Source of the DNA: an uncultured Roseateles sp.
GTDB taxonomy: Bacteria > Pseudomonadota > Gammaproteobacteria > Burkholderiales > Burkholderiaceae
Direction: 5' to 3'
NCBI GenBank assembly: GCA_946886855.1
Contig: CAMPJJ010000016.1
Span: forward strand, 8,010 to 72,009
DNA: 64,000 bases
Part shown: piece by piece, positions 36,261 through 43,590 of the stretch
How positions within the stretch are numbered: the stretch's first letter is position 1
Layout: every line of letters begins with the position of its first letter
Position numbers and translations under genes: made by a program
Notes under the pieces: generated by a model
Told to the model about the DNA's origin: nothing
Database searches by the model: none
Seen by the model: the letters and a program-made list of their open reading frames with translations, nothing else

Positions 36261-37151
36261 GTGGACATCGAAGCGCTGAAGACCTTCGTGGAAGTGGCCG
36301 ATGCCGGAGGGATCTCGCCTGCCGCACTCCGGCTGGGCGTCGCCAAGTCCATCGTGAGCCGGCGTCTCGCCCGGCTGGAGGCCGACCTGGGCGTGCAGCT
36401 GCTGGCTCGCACGACACGCGGCGCGGCGCTCACGGAAGCGGGGCTGACCTTCCGGGACTACGCCGCGCGCATCTGCGCTGAGATCGACATCGCCCGGGAG
36501 ACGGTCCTGCCGGCCGGCGATCTTCGCGGGCGCCTGCGCGTCGCCGCGCCGCTGTCATTCGGCCCGACGCACTTCGCTCCCGTTCTGGCCGAGATGGCGC
36601 GCCGTCATCCGCGACTGCACCTCCAGACCTGCTACAGCGACCACTTCGTCGATCTGGTCACGCAAGGCTACGACTGCGCGATCCGGGTCGGCTACCTGCC
36701 CGATTCGACCCTCATCGCCGCGCGCGTCGGCGAGATCCATGCGAAGTTGGTGGCGAGCCCCGCCTACATCGCGGCGCACGGCGCGCCGGAGACCCCGTCG
36801 GAGCTCCTGGCGCATGAAGCGCTGATGCAGGGCATCGAGAGCTGGCAGTTGATGGATGGCGACGAGGTCATCACGGTGCGTCCGCAAGGGCGCTTCAAGG
36901 CGGACAACGGGTCGGCGCTCGTGGCCGCGGCCGTCGCGGGCCTGGGCATCGGTTATCTGCCGGACGGCCTCACCCACAGCCATCGGGCGTCCGGCGCGCT
37001 GGTGCCCGTCATGACCCGCTATCCGGTCCGGACGGCGGGGGCCTACGTCGTGCGCCCGCCCGGCCCGCATCCCTCACGAAAGATCCGCGTCCTCATCGAA
37101 CTGCTGCGTGAGTACTTCGACCAGACGCCCAATCTCGTGGCGGCCCCATAG
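36261..37151 (+). CDS. LysR-family regulator (paralogue of the one at 40177)
   Basis: A 296-residue LysR protein of the CrgA/AaeR-like group. I place the start at GTG 36261 because VDIEALKTFVEVADAGG aligns with MNIEELQTFVEVADAGG of the paralogue, and AGAGG lies 8 bases upstream. The helix-turn-helix is in ISPAALRLGVAKSIVSRRL; the effector domain contains YDCAIRVGYLPDSTLIA. Roughly two thirds of residues match the paralogue. The two genes flank a five-gene catabolic-looking operon at 37.2-40.0 kb. Confidence 0.85.
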   Translation: MDIEALKTFVEVADAGGISPAALRLGVAKSIVSRRLARLEADLGVQLLARTTRGAALTEAGLTFRDYAARICAEIDIARETVLPAGDLRGRLRVAAPLSFGPTHFAPVLAEMARRHPRLHLQTCYSDHFVDLVTQGYDCAIRVGYLPDSTLIAARVGEIHAKLVASPAYIAAHGAPETPSELLAHEALMQGIESWQLMDGDEVITVRPQGRFKADNGSALVAAAVAGLGIGYLPDGLTHSHRASGALVPVMTRYPVRTAGAYVVRPPGPHPSRKIRVLIELLREYFDQTPNLVAAP

Positions 37152-37172
37152 CGGTCACCGGCGGGTCTGCCG

Positions 37173-37490
37173 CTACGGCTTCCAGCCGTGCTGCGTCGCG
37201 ATGATCTGCCACTCCGGCGTCATCGACGTGGTGCAGCGCTCGCAGTAGGCGGCCAGCTCCCGGTACGGGGACGCGTTCAGGTTCAGCTGACTCTTCTGCC
37301 CTTGGAGCTTTCGGATCTGTGCCACCACGAATGCCTTCTGCTGCAGCTCGATGCACGGCTTCAGCAACGCCCTGAGTTGCGTGTCCTGAGTCAGGGTCTC
37401 GATCTTCGTGAGCTTCTTGTGTGTCGCCTCGATGGTGGCGATCGCCTTGAGGCCGAGCAGCACGTCGTGATACTGCTTCTTGTCGGGCAT
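37173..37490 (-). CDS. Hypothetical protein
   Basis: A 105-residue soluble, helix-rich protein (YHDVLLGLKAIATIEATHKK, ELQQKAFVVAQIRKLQGQ) with two Cys in YCERCTTS. I do not recognise a family. The ATG at 37490 has GGGGAG 4-8 bases upstream; the frame further up is not conserved-looking. It is the last gene of the operon that begins at 40020, 70 bases after the pirin-like gene, but could be separate. Confidence 0.55.
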   Translation of the reverse strand: MPDKKQYHDVLLGLKAIATIEATHKKLTKIETLTQDTQLRALLKPCIELQQKAFVVAQIRKLQGQKSQLNLNASPYRELAAYCERCTTSMTPEWQIIATQHGWKP

Positions 37491-37560
37491 TCGCTCCCCT
37501 TCTCGTCGGTGATCTCGGCAACAACGACCGGCTGGGACGACGGAGTCAGGCGGAGAGGGC

Positions 37561-38169
37561 TTACTCGCTGAATACGGGGATCGACCCGCTGGCGCCGTTG
37601 CGTCGGTCCCCTGCGGCGACCAGCAGTTTCCGGAGACGCTCGATGTTCGCCTCGCCCCGCTCCAGGGCCTCTGCCGACGTGTGGACCGAATGGCTGCCCA
37701 GATGCAGCTCATGCGCATGCGGCAGCGCCGATCCGATCACGAAGACGACGTCTTCATCGGCATCGGCTTGCAGGGCGATGGATTGCGCGGACGGATCGAA
37801 GAGGACCATCTCGCCCGCCTCTGCGGACATCTCTCCCACCAGTCGACCGCTGGCGATCGCGAGCCACGCGACCGTCTGCCCTTGCGGCGGAAGGAAGGTC
37901 CATGCGGCGCCAGCGGCCAGCCTGACCAACAGATAGGTGACGCCGTCAGGCGACCGGGCGGGGCTGCGGGCGCCGCCATAGCTGCCGAGAACGACGTGCG
38001 CGGGGCCGGAGGTCGGCACCTGTGGCGCCTCGACGTACTGGCTCTCGACCGTGGCCTGTTCGAGTTCAGGGGGCAGAGCGATCCAGAGCTGGAACCCTCT
38101 GGCCCGCGGCGACCTGCCGCCGTGCGGGCTCCTCCCGACGGGGCTCTGCAAGTCGTCGAAGGCGTTCAT
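37561..38169 (-). CDS. Pirin-like protein lacking the N-terminal cupin
   Basis: A 202-residue protein that matches only the second half of pirins: RGFQLWIALPPELEQATVES, LGSYGGARSP, VAWLAIASGRL and a C-terminal cupin. The N-terminal cupin with its iron-binding His cluster is missing; instead there are about 25 Ser/Pro/Arg-rich residues. GGAG 6 bases before the ATG at 38169 supports translation of this short form. Pirin quercetinase or redox-sensing activity would need the lost metal site, so the protein is probably altered in function or decaying. It follows the isochorismatase gene by 34 bases. Confidence 0.65.
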   Translation of the reverse strand: MNAFDDLQSPVGRSPHGGRSPRARGFQLWIALPPELEQATVESQYVEAPQVPTSGPAHVVLGSYGGARSPARSPDGVTYLLVRLAAGAAWTFLPPQGQTVAWLAIASGRLVGEMSAEAGEMVLFDPSAQSIALQADADEDVVFVIGSALPHAHELHLGSHSVHTSAEALERGEANIERLRKLLVAAGDRRNGASGSIPVFSE

Positions 38170-38203
38170 GAGGGTCTCCGTTGGCACGGGTGGATTCACA
38201 TCG

Positions 38204-38860
38204 TCAAGCGTTGGCTTTGGCCGCCTTGGCGGCCGATTCGAGCAGCTGGACTTCCCAGGCGTAGGCGATGCCGCTGGCGCCGCCATGCTCACGGACCACT
38301 TCGGTGAGCGGCACCGCGGTCTCCACGCGCGCCCAGTCGCGCTGCCATTCGGAGATCACCGCCATCCACGTGATGGGCACGGCACCGGCCTGCACCAGGC
38401 GGCGCACGGCCATGTCGTGAGACTCCGCCGACACGCCGCCGGACGCGTCGGTCACGACGAACACGTCGTAGCCTTCGCCCAGCGCCTGGATGGCCGGCAT
38501 GGCCAGGCAGACTTCCGTCCAGAGCGCGGCGAGGACCAGCTGCTTGCGACCGCTTTTCTTCACGAGGTCGGTGACCTTCGGATCCTCCCAGGTGTTGATG
38601 AAAGTGCGGTCGATGGGCTTCTGATCGGGGAACACGTCCTGCAGCCCCTTGATCAGGTAGCCGCCGCGCTCCTCGATCACCGTGGTCAGGATCGTCGGCA
38701 CGTTGAAGACCTTCGCGCCCTTGGCCAGGCCGATGACGTTGTTGGCGATCATCGTCGGCTCATGGCTGTGCAGGTTCGCGAACTGGTAGGGCTGATGGTC
38801 GATCAGGACGACGATGCTGTCCTCGGGACGAAGCAATGCGGGGAGACCGGTCTTGGACAT
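38204..38860 (-). CDS. Isochorismatase-family (YcaC-like) hydrolase
   Basis: A 218-residue cysteine hydrolase. SIVVLIDHQPYQF carries the catalytic Asp, KKSGRKQLVLAALWTEVCL carries the nucleophilic Cys, and NTWEDPKV is typical of the YcaC branch. Such enzymes cut amides or enol ethers; the substrate here is unknown. AGGAG lies 7 bases before the ATG at 38860. It sits in an operon with a double NTF2-like protein and a MoaF-like protein. Confidence 0.82.
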   Translation of the reverse strand: MSKTGLPALLRPEDSIVVLIDHQPYQFANLHSHEPTMIANNVIGLAKGAKVFNVPTILTTVIEERGGYLIKGLQDVFPDQKPIDRTFINTWEDPKVTDLVKKSGRKQLVLAALWTEVCLAMPAIQALGEGYDVFVVTDASGGVSAESHDMAVRRLVQAGAVPITWMAVISEWQRDWARVETAVPLTEVVREHGGASGIAYAWEVQLLESAAKAAKANA

Positions 38861-38887
38861 GGAAAAGCTCCTGGTGGAATCTGGCAC

Positions 38888-39676
38888 TCACGTGCCGTCG
38901 GGGGGATTGAGGAACACGGACAAGGAATGAATGAGGCCGTCCTGGAAATGCGCGACATCCATTCCGGTGACCGCGAACGGCCCGCCGCGCGGTCCTGATC
39001 CCCATTTCAGGACGCCGACGCCGTGGTGCCCGAGTGCCGTGCTCAAGGCACGAAACGCGAAGTCGGGCGGCAGCTCGGCGAGCAGCGCCGACACCGCGTC
39101 ATTGATCCCCCCATGGCCCTTGGCCGCACCGTGTGGTTCGTTCAGCACGGCGTCGGCGGCGTACAGCCTCTTGATCGCGACCAGACGCTTCGCTGCGTCC
39201 GGCTCGCCGAAGACTTGCGTCAGGTTGGCGCGCATCAGACCGTCATAGTCGATGACGACGCCTGCACTCGGCGACAGCTGCCTCGCGCGCTCGTCCGGCG
39301 AGAACATCGACAGGCCGGACTGCGTGGCGTCGGCGGTCACTTCATCCTGCAACACATCCCAGTGCTCGGCGAGCAGACCGTCCTCGATGCGGAAGATGTC
39401 GACCACGACCTGCGGCGTCGGCGCCCACCCGCGGATGCGGCCGTGGATCGCGACGTAAGCGCCCTCCGCGATCATCAGGCCCGGTTCATAGAAGAGGTCG
39501 GTCGGGAGTTGCGCGACCAACTTCGCCAGCGCCTCGCGCCCCTGAGGAATGGAGGGGTTGTGCTGGACGTAGTCGGGCGCATAGAGGCGATCGACCGCTT
39601 GCGCATCGCGGCGCTGGAACAGGGCGGTCATCGCCTCGAGCACCAGCGCCTTGTTGTGTTCCGTATGGCTGCTCAT
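38888..39676 (-). CDS. Protein with two NTF2-like (SnoaL) domains
   Basis: A 262-residue cytoplasmic protein made of two SnoaL-type domains in tandem. Domain 1 (about 1-125): LVLEAMTALFQRRDAQAVDR, YAPDYVQHNPSIPQGREAL, DIFRIEDGLLAEHWDV. Domain 2 (about 140-262): YAADAVLNEP, HGGINDAVSALLAELPPDF, ending HFQDGLIHSLSVFLNPP. The first is close to ester-cyclase/polyketide cyclase-like proteins. The fusion of two such domains is unusual. It overlaps the upstream MoaF-like gene in an ATGA. Confidence 0.75.
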   Translation of the reverse strand: MSSHTEHNKALVLEAMTALFQRRDAQAVDRLYAPDYVQHNPSIPQGREALAKLVAQLPTDLFYEPGLMIAEGAYVAIHGRIRGWAPTPQVVVDIFRIEDGLLAEHWDVLQDEVTADATQSGLSMFSPDERARQLSPSAGVVIDYDGLMRANLTQVFGEPDAAKRLVAIKRLYAADAVLNEPHGAAKGHGGINDAVSALLAELPPDFAFRALSTALGHHGVGVLKWGSGPRGGPFAVTGMDVAHFQDGLIHSLSVFLNPPDGT

Positions 39677-40020
39677 GCCTCGTTCTCCGTGCTTGCAACG
39701 CGCAGCGGACCTGCCATCCGGAGAAACGTCCCGTCCGCCAGCGTGGCCTGCGAATGAATCCGTCCCTGGGCGAAATCCTCGACGTGCACCACGGTCGCGC
39801 CGCTGCGCTCGACCCAGCTCACGAGGAAGAGGCCGGGCCGTATCGACGTGGCCACGATGGCGACCTCTTCGGCTTTGGCATAGGGGCCCTCGGCGATCTC
39901 GAATCGAAGCCGGTCAGGGGAGAGGACCGTCAGCCTCGCGGAGAACTCCTGGAACGACACATCAAAGACCAGTCCCGCGGGATACGCCGTCGCATCGGCG
40001 ACGGAGGGTTCGGATCGCAT
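39673..40020 (-). CDS. MoaF-like domain protein
   Basis: A 115-residue protein with a small lipocalin-like beta fold: FDVSFQEFSARLTVLSPDRL, AIVATSIRPGLFLVSWVE, SGATVVHVEDFAQGRIHSQA. These match the MoaF-like domain in the order seen in annotated proteins. The ATG at 40020 has AGGAG 5 bases upstream; a TTG just before it is less likely. First gene of the operon, 156 bases downstream of the LysR gene 40177-41049, which reads in the same direction. Confidence 0.65.
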   Translation of the reverse strand: MRSEPSVADATAYPAGLVFDVSFQEFSARLTVLSPDRLRFEIAEGPYAKAEEVAIVATSIRPGLFLVSWVERSGATVVHVEDFAQGRIHSQATLADGTFLRMAGPLRVASTENEA

Positions 40021-40176
40021 CAAGTCTCCTCACAGATCACGCTGGCCGCCTGCTCACCGGCGGCATGGCAAGACGTCCGTCATTGCCCGGCCAGTATGGT
40101 CATCGGCACAGCACAATGCACTGTCTGAAGATGCGGTCGACAGTCTGAAAGCGCTGGCGCTGTCGAAGCCCCTTCG

Positions 40177-41049
40177 CTAATGACCGGTACCCAGCCACTC
40201 CACCAGCAGTTCGATCAATGCCCGGATCTTTCTCGAGGGATGCTGGCTTCGCGAGCGGACCACATGGATGCCGGACGGCTGCGGCGGGAAGCGGACCATG
40301 ACCGGCACCAGCGCGCCGCGTTGGACATGCTCGTCGGTGACGCTGTCGGGCAGGTATCCCAGGCCCAGGCCCGCGACGGCCGCCGCCGCCAGCGCGACGG
40401 GGTTGTCGGCCTTGAAGCGCCCTTGTGGACGGACGGTGACCGGTTTGTCTCCGTCCATGAAGCGCCAGCTTTCCGATCCCTGCATCAGGGCCTGGTGGTT
40501 GAGCAGCTCCTCAGGCGTCTGCGGCGCACCGTGCGCCGCCACATAGTCCGGACTGGCCACGAGCTTGCCGTGGATGCTGCCCACGCGTCTCGCGATCAAC
40601 GTCGAGTTCGGGAGATGCCCGACCCGGATCGCACAGTCGTAGCCCTCGCCGATCAGGTCCACGGTGCGATCGCTGTAGCAGGCATGGAGCTCCAGGAGCG
40701 CATGGCGTCTTGCCATCTCCGCCAGCACGGGCGCGATGTGCGTCGGCCCGAACGAGATCGGCGCCGCGATCCGGAAGCGCCCCCGCAGCTCGCCGGCAGG
40801 GAGGATGGCATCCGTGGCCGCCTCGTACTCGGCAACGATCCGCGCGGCGTGGTCCCGGAAGGCCACGCCCGCCTCCGTGAGCGCGGCGCCGCGGGTCGTC
40901 CTCGCGAGGAGCTGGACGCCGAGCTCGGTTTCCAGGCGCAGCAACCGGCGACTGACCACGGACTTGGCGACGCCCAGGCGCCGCGCGGCGGGTGACACGC
41001 CGCCGGCATCCGCGACCTCCACAAAGGTCTGAAGCTCTTCGATGTTCAA
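40177..41049 (-). CDS. LysR-family regulator (paralogue of the one at 36261)
   Basis: A 290-residue LysR protein with the helix-turn-helix in VSPAARRLGVAKSVVSRRLL and effector domain segments YDCAIRVGHLPNSTLIA and GLGLGYLPDSVTDEH. It is clearly duplicated from, or a sister of, the LysR gene at 36261. It reads into the MoaF-like/SnoaL/isochorismatase operon. Its start codon overlaps the stop of an SDR remnant in an ATGA, so it may depend on read-through from the upstream unit. Confidence 0.86.
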   Translation of the reverse strand: MNIEELQTFVEVADAGGVSPAARRLGVAKSVVSRRLLRLETELGVQLLARTTRGAALTEAGVAFRDHAARIVAEYEAATDAILPAGELRGRFRIAAPISFGPTHIAPVLAEMARRHALLELHACYSDRTVDLIGEGYDCAIRVGHLPNSTLIARRVGSIHGKLVASPDYVAAHGAPQTPEELLNHQALMQGSESWRFMDGDKPVTVRPQGRFKADNPVALAAAAVAGLGLGYLPDSVTDEHVQRGALVPVMVRFPPQPSGIHVVRSRSQHPSRKIRALIELLVEWLGTGH

Positions 41050-41200
41050 GCGATGGCGCCCCCATCCACGGCGAGGATGGCGCCGGAGATTGCGCTCGCC
41101 GCGGGACTGGCGAGGAAGGCCTCCGCATTCGCGACCGCCTGCGGCTCTCCGAAACGACCCACAGCCGCGCGACAGCCACGCCCCAACGGCGTCCCCGCCA
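41046..41200 (-). pseudogene. Short-chain dehydrogenase, C-terminal remnant
   Basis: VGRFGEPQAVANAEAFLASP and then AISGAILAVDGGAIA are the last 40 residues of a classical short-chain dehydrogenase. The Rossmann glycine motif and the catalytic Ser-Tyr-Lys are absent; upstream the frame passes into the end of the LuxR-type gene. It overlaps the LysR gene by 4 bases. Confidence 0.75.
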
Positions 41201-41202
41201 CG

Positions 41203-42015
41203 TCAAGGCACCGGTTCGACAGTCGTGGCACGGGATCCGTTTCGCGCAGGGGCCACGGCCTCCGGGAGGCGGCCGGCGGCGGGGTGCCCGGTCGACAGCG
41301 GCGCGGGATCGCAGGGCCACTCGTCGAGCAGGTCCCGGCGCATGGCTTCGATGACCGCCTGCGTCCTGCTGTGCACGTTCAGCTTGTGCAGCAGGGTCTT
41401 CACATGCGTCTTGATCGTTCCCGGAGCGATGCCCAGCCGCAGTCCGATGGACTTGTTGTCCAGGCCGATGCACAGCATGGCGAGCACGTCGAGCTCCCTC
41501 GGCGTCAAGGCGTTGCCGGGCCAGTCTTGCGCCACCGCCGCCGCCGCGGTGCGGCACAGGTAGCGGCGACCCGCAGCGACGGTGCAGGCGGCCTCCCGAA
41601 GCTCTTCCAGCGTGCACGACGCATGGACATAACCGGTCACGCCCGCAGCCATGGCCATCCGTACCCGCCGGCCCGTCACCGTGGCGCTGACGACGAGCCA
41701 ATGCGGGCCCGCGCGATCGTCGCGATCGCCGCGATCGCCGCCATCGCCGCCCTCGGCGGCCCCCTCGGTCGCGGACGCCAGGCGCGCCTGCACGGCTTCG
41801 TCGTGATCGGCCACGAGCAGGCGGGGACGGACCGGTCCCACCCAAAGAGGCACGGTGGTGCCACCGGCGTCGCAGGCCGGCAAGGCCGGCGAGATCGCCG
41901 CGGCAATGCCCGCCCGCAGGAGAGGATGGCGATGCACGACGACGACATCCGCGAACGCAGGCTGCCGCAGGGTCGGCTGGACGAGCGCCGGGGGGTGGTC
42001 GATGTTGCTGATCAT
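41203..42015 (-). CDS. LuxR/NarL-type regulator with degenerate receiver
   Basis: A 270-residue protein. The C-terminal helix-turn-helix (LTPRELDVLAMLCIGLDNKS, GIAPGTIKTHVKTLLHKL) is a typical NarL/FixJ DNA-binding domain. The N-terminal 150 residues follow a receiver outline (VVVVHRHPLLRAGIAAAI, AMAAGVTGYVHASCTLEELR) but the acidic pocket is not intact and the conserved Lys is replaced in YVHAS, so normal phosphorylation is unlikely. A Gly-Asp-Arg repeat near residue 95 comes from a 9-bp DNA repeat. Start overlaps the stop of the preceding remnant in an ATGA. Confidence 0.75.
   Translation of the reverse strand: MISNIDHPPALVQPTLRQPAFADVVVVHRHPLLRAGIAAAISPALPACDAGGTTVPLWVGPVRPRLLVADHDEAVQARLASATEGAAEGGDGGDRGDRDDRAGPHWLVVSATVTGRRVRMAMAAGVTGYVHASCTLEELREAACTVAAGRRYLCRTAAAAVAQDWPGNALTPRELDVLAMLCIGLDNKSIGLRLGIAPGTIKTHVKTLLHKLNVHSRTQAVIEAMRRDLLDEWPCDPAPLSTGHPAAGRLPEAVAPARNGSRATTVEPVP
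41711..41755. repeat. 9-bp tandem repeat in the LuxR-type gene
   Basis: About five copies of GCGATCGCC-like units lie in frame in the linker of the degenerate receiver and encode Gly-Asp-Arg/Gly repeats. Confidence 0.6.
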
Positions 42016-42245
42016 TCGAGGCTGGCGTTCAGCTGGACCCGCGGCACGATCTTCAGCGTCAGGGCCGGGTGGATGTTGAGGAAGTTGCGCGGCCCGAGCG
42101 TCGCTTCGTCGCCGAAGTAGTTGCCGCGCGGGAAGAAGAGATGGAGGGTGCCGAGCCGGTCGTCGTGCGGATCCTTGTCGCCGCTGGCGACCTGGGCATA
42201 GCGGGCGACCTCGTCCTCGAATCCGAGCAGGTAGAGGTCACTCAT
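42012..42245 (-). pseudogene. Alginate-export-type porin, internal fragment
   Basis: SGDKDPHDDRLGTLHLFFPR, GNYFGDEATLGPRNFLNIHP and the following LTLKIVPRVQLN match an internal part of alginate-export outer-membrane porins, which are about 400 residues long. Only 77 codons remain, without signal peptide or the C-terminal beta strands. Both ends overlap neighbouring frames in ATGA, which makes the piece look like an ordinary gene in an operon although it cannot form a barrel. Confidence 0.7.
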
Positions 42246-42664
42246 CGTGCCTGGTCGTCGCCGCCGAACTCCCTGATCGGCGACCAGGCGGGCAGGATCT
42301 CCGGCAGCACCGGCGACAGCGCGCCGTAGTCCTGCGCGCCGTAGTCCTGCGCGCCGTACACCACGCGGCCATCCATGACGGACAGGACAGCGCCGATGCC
42401 GATCCACGGGTTGAACGACGCGGTGCGCTGCGCCTTGGGATAGCCGCGGAAGCCCGCGCCGGCGTCGACGATGGACGTGATCCCGACGCGGTTCAGGCGA
42501 TGGACCGTCTGGACCAGCGAGCTCAGTTCCTCCAGCGACCAGCCGCCGACCACGTGGGTGTGCGCGGCACCGGGTGTGTCCTGTTCGACCTGTGCATGGC
42601 CGCGGGCGTGGGCCAGGCCCATCACCACCACGAACGCGATCAGTCGCTTCAGCTTCACTGTCAT
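42242..42664 (-). pseudogene. Internally deleted exported amidohydrolase
   Basis: A 140-residue frame with an intact signal peptide (MTVKLKRLIAFVVVMGLAHA) and a good GAGGGGGA ribosome binding site. VQTVHRLNRVGITSIVDAGA is from the middle of YtcJ-type amidohydrolases; it is followed directly by VLSVMDGRVVYGAQDYGA and LPAWSPIREFGG, which belong to the very C-terminus. The metal-binding His/Asp core is absent, so at least 300 residues have been lost. A 15-bp repeat (GGCGCGCAGGACTAC) gives YGAQDYGAQDYG. Confidence 0.68.
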
Positions 42665-42776
42665 TTCCCCCTCGATGGCTCTGAAGGCGCACCGCGCTGC
42701 GCGATCCCGATCGGCGAGACGATCACCGCAGCGCCGTGCGTCGAATGGGGGGATGTTGACGATCGGGGCCGTCGAG

Positions 42777-42804
42777 GTCACTGATCGTTCCTGCTGCCGG
42801 AAGC
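42777..42804 (-). promoter_or_regulatory. Shared 28-base upstream element, copy B
   Basis: On the minus strand this contains GCAGGAACGATCAGTGAC, one base different from copy A at 34376-34403. It ends 112 bases before the start of the amidohydrolase remnant. The agreement in sequence, distance and orientation suggests a common regulator. Confidence 0.5.
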
Positions 42805-42990
42805 ACGATCCGCTCACGGGGCGGCGCAGCCAGGACAGCAAAAAGCCCAGCGGAACCGGGCGTCCCGCCGGGCGGCGGCGGCGGCGGTTACTTCGACCAT
42901 CGCCGCGTTCTGTCGTGTCGCTTGATCCACTTTTATCCATTCAGAACAGCGACATATTGCTAATTTCGTTTTTTACTTTCGTTCAGAAAA

Positions 42991-43004
42991 TTGACGCGCG
43001 TCAA
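42991..43004. promoter_or_regulatory. FNR/CRP-family-like palindrome
   Basis: TTGACGCGCGTCAA is a perfect 14-bp palindrome. It fits the TTGAC-N4-GTCAA form bound by FNR-superfamily regulators such as Dnr and Anr. It is 211 bases before the receiver gene and 326 bases before the remnant operon, so the target is uncertain. Confidence 0.4.
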
Positions 43005-43215
43005 TGACAGAGCGCGAGAAGGGAGCTATAGACGCACGTCTGGATGTTCATCCGTAATGGGTAATGACGACGTTTTCCGCCCGCGGCGCCTTGCTGAATC
43101 GGATCATCCGGACGCGGAGCGGCGTGCAGTTTTGATCATTTTTCATCCGCTGCCGACGAACGCCATTGATTGATAAAAATGATCGACCTACATTTGCGGC
43201 GTACTGGAGCCGCTC

Positions 43216-43590
43216 ATGAAAAAAGTCTTGATCGTGGACGACCACGCCGACATCCGGCGTCTGGTCCGTCTCACGCTGGAATTCGAGGACGTCGAGGTGC
43301 GCGAGGCCGCCGACGGTCCCCAGGCCCTGGCCACCCTGCAGGACTGGCGCCCAGACGCCGTGCTGGTGGACATGATGATGCCGGGCATGGACGGCCTCAC
43401 GCTGTGTCGCGAGCTGCGGGCCCAGCCGCACACCCGCCAGCTCCCCATCCTGTTCCTGACCGCGCGCGGCCACGCCCAGGATCGGGACGACGGGCTCAAG
43501 GCCGGTGCCAACGCCTACCTCGTCAAGCCCTTCAGCCCCTTGCAGCTCATCCAGGAGCTGGACCGCGTCTGCCTGGGAGCGCTCGCATGA
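43216..43590 (+). CDS. Single-domain response regulator
   Basis: A 124-residue stand-alone receiver domain: acidic pair in LIVDDHADIR, phosphoacceptor Asp in VLVDMMMPGMDGL, Thr in FLTARG, Lys in YLVKPFSPLQL. No output domain. It overlaps the HD-GYP gene in an ATGA, so it probably acts as its phosphoryl-controlled partner, or the two form a split version of the common receiver-HD-GYP protein. GGAG lies 6 bases upstream of the ATG. The partner kinase is likely the one at 45288. Confidence 0.9.
   Translation: MKKVLIVDDHADIRRLVRLTLEFEDVEVREAADGPQALATLQDWRPDAVLVDMMMPGMDGLTLCRELRAQPHTRQLPILFLTARGHAQDRDDGLKAGANAYLVKPFSPLQLIQELDRVCLGALA

Larger units (their letters stand above)
42665..43215. other. 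551-base divergent regulatory region
   Basis: No gene is visible between the amidohydrolase remnant and the receiver gene. The stretch 42915-42995 and 43125-43185 are AT-rich for this genome. It holds copy B of the 28-base shared element (42777-42804), an FNR-like palindrome (42991-43004) and an inverted repeat GATCATTTTT (43134-43143) / AAAAATGATC (43175-43184) shortly before the signalling operon. Confidence 0.55.
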
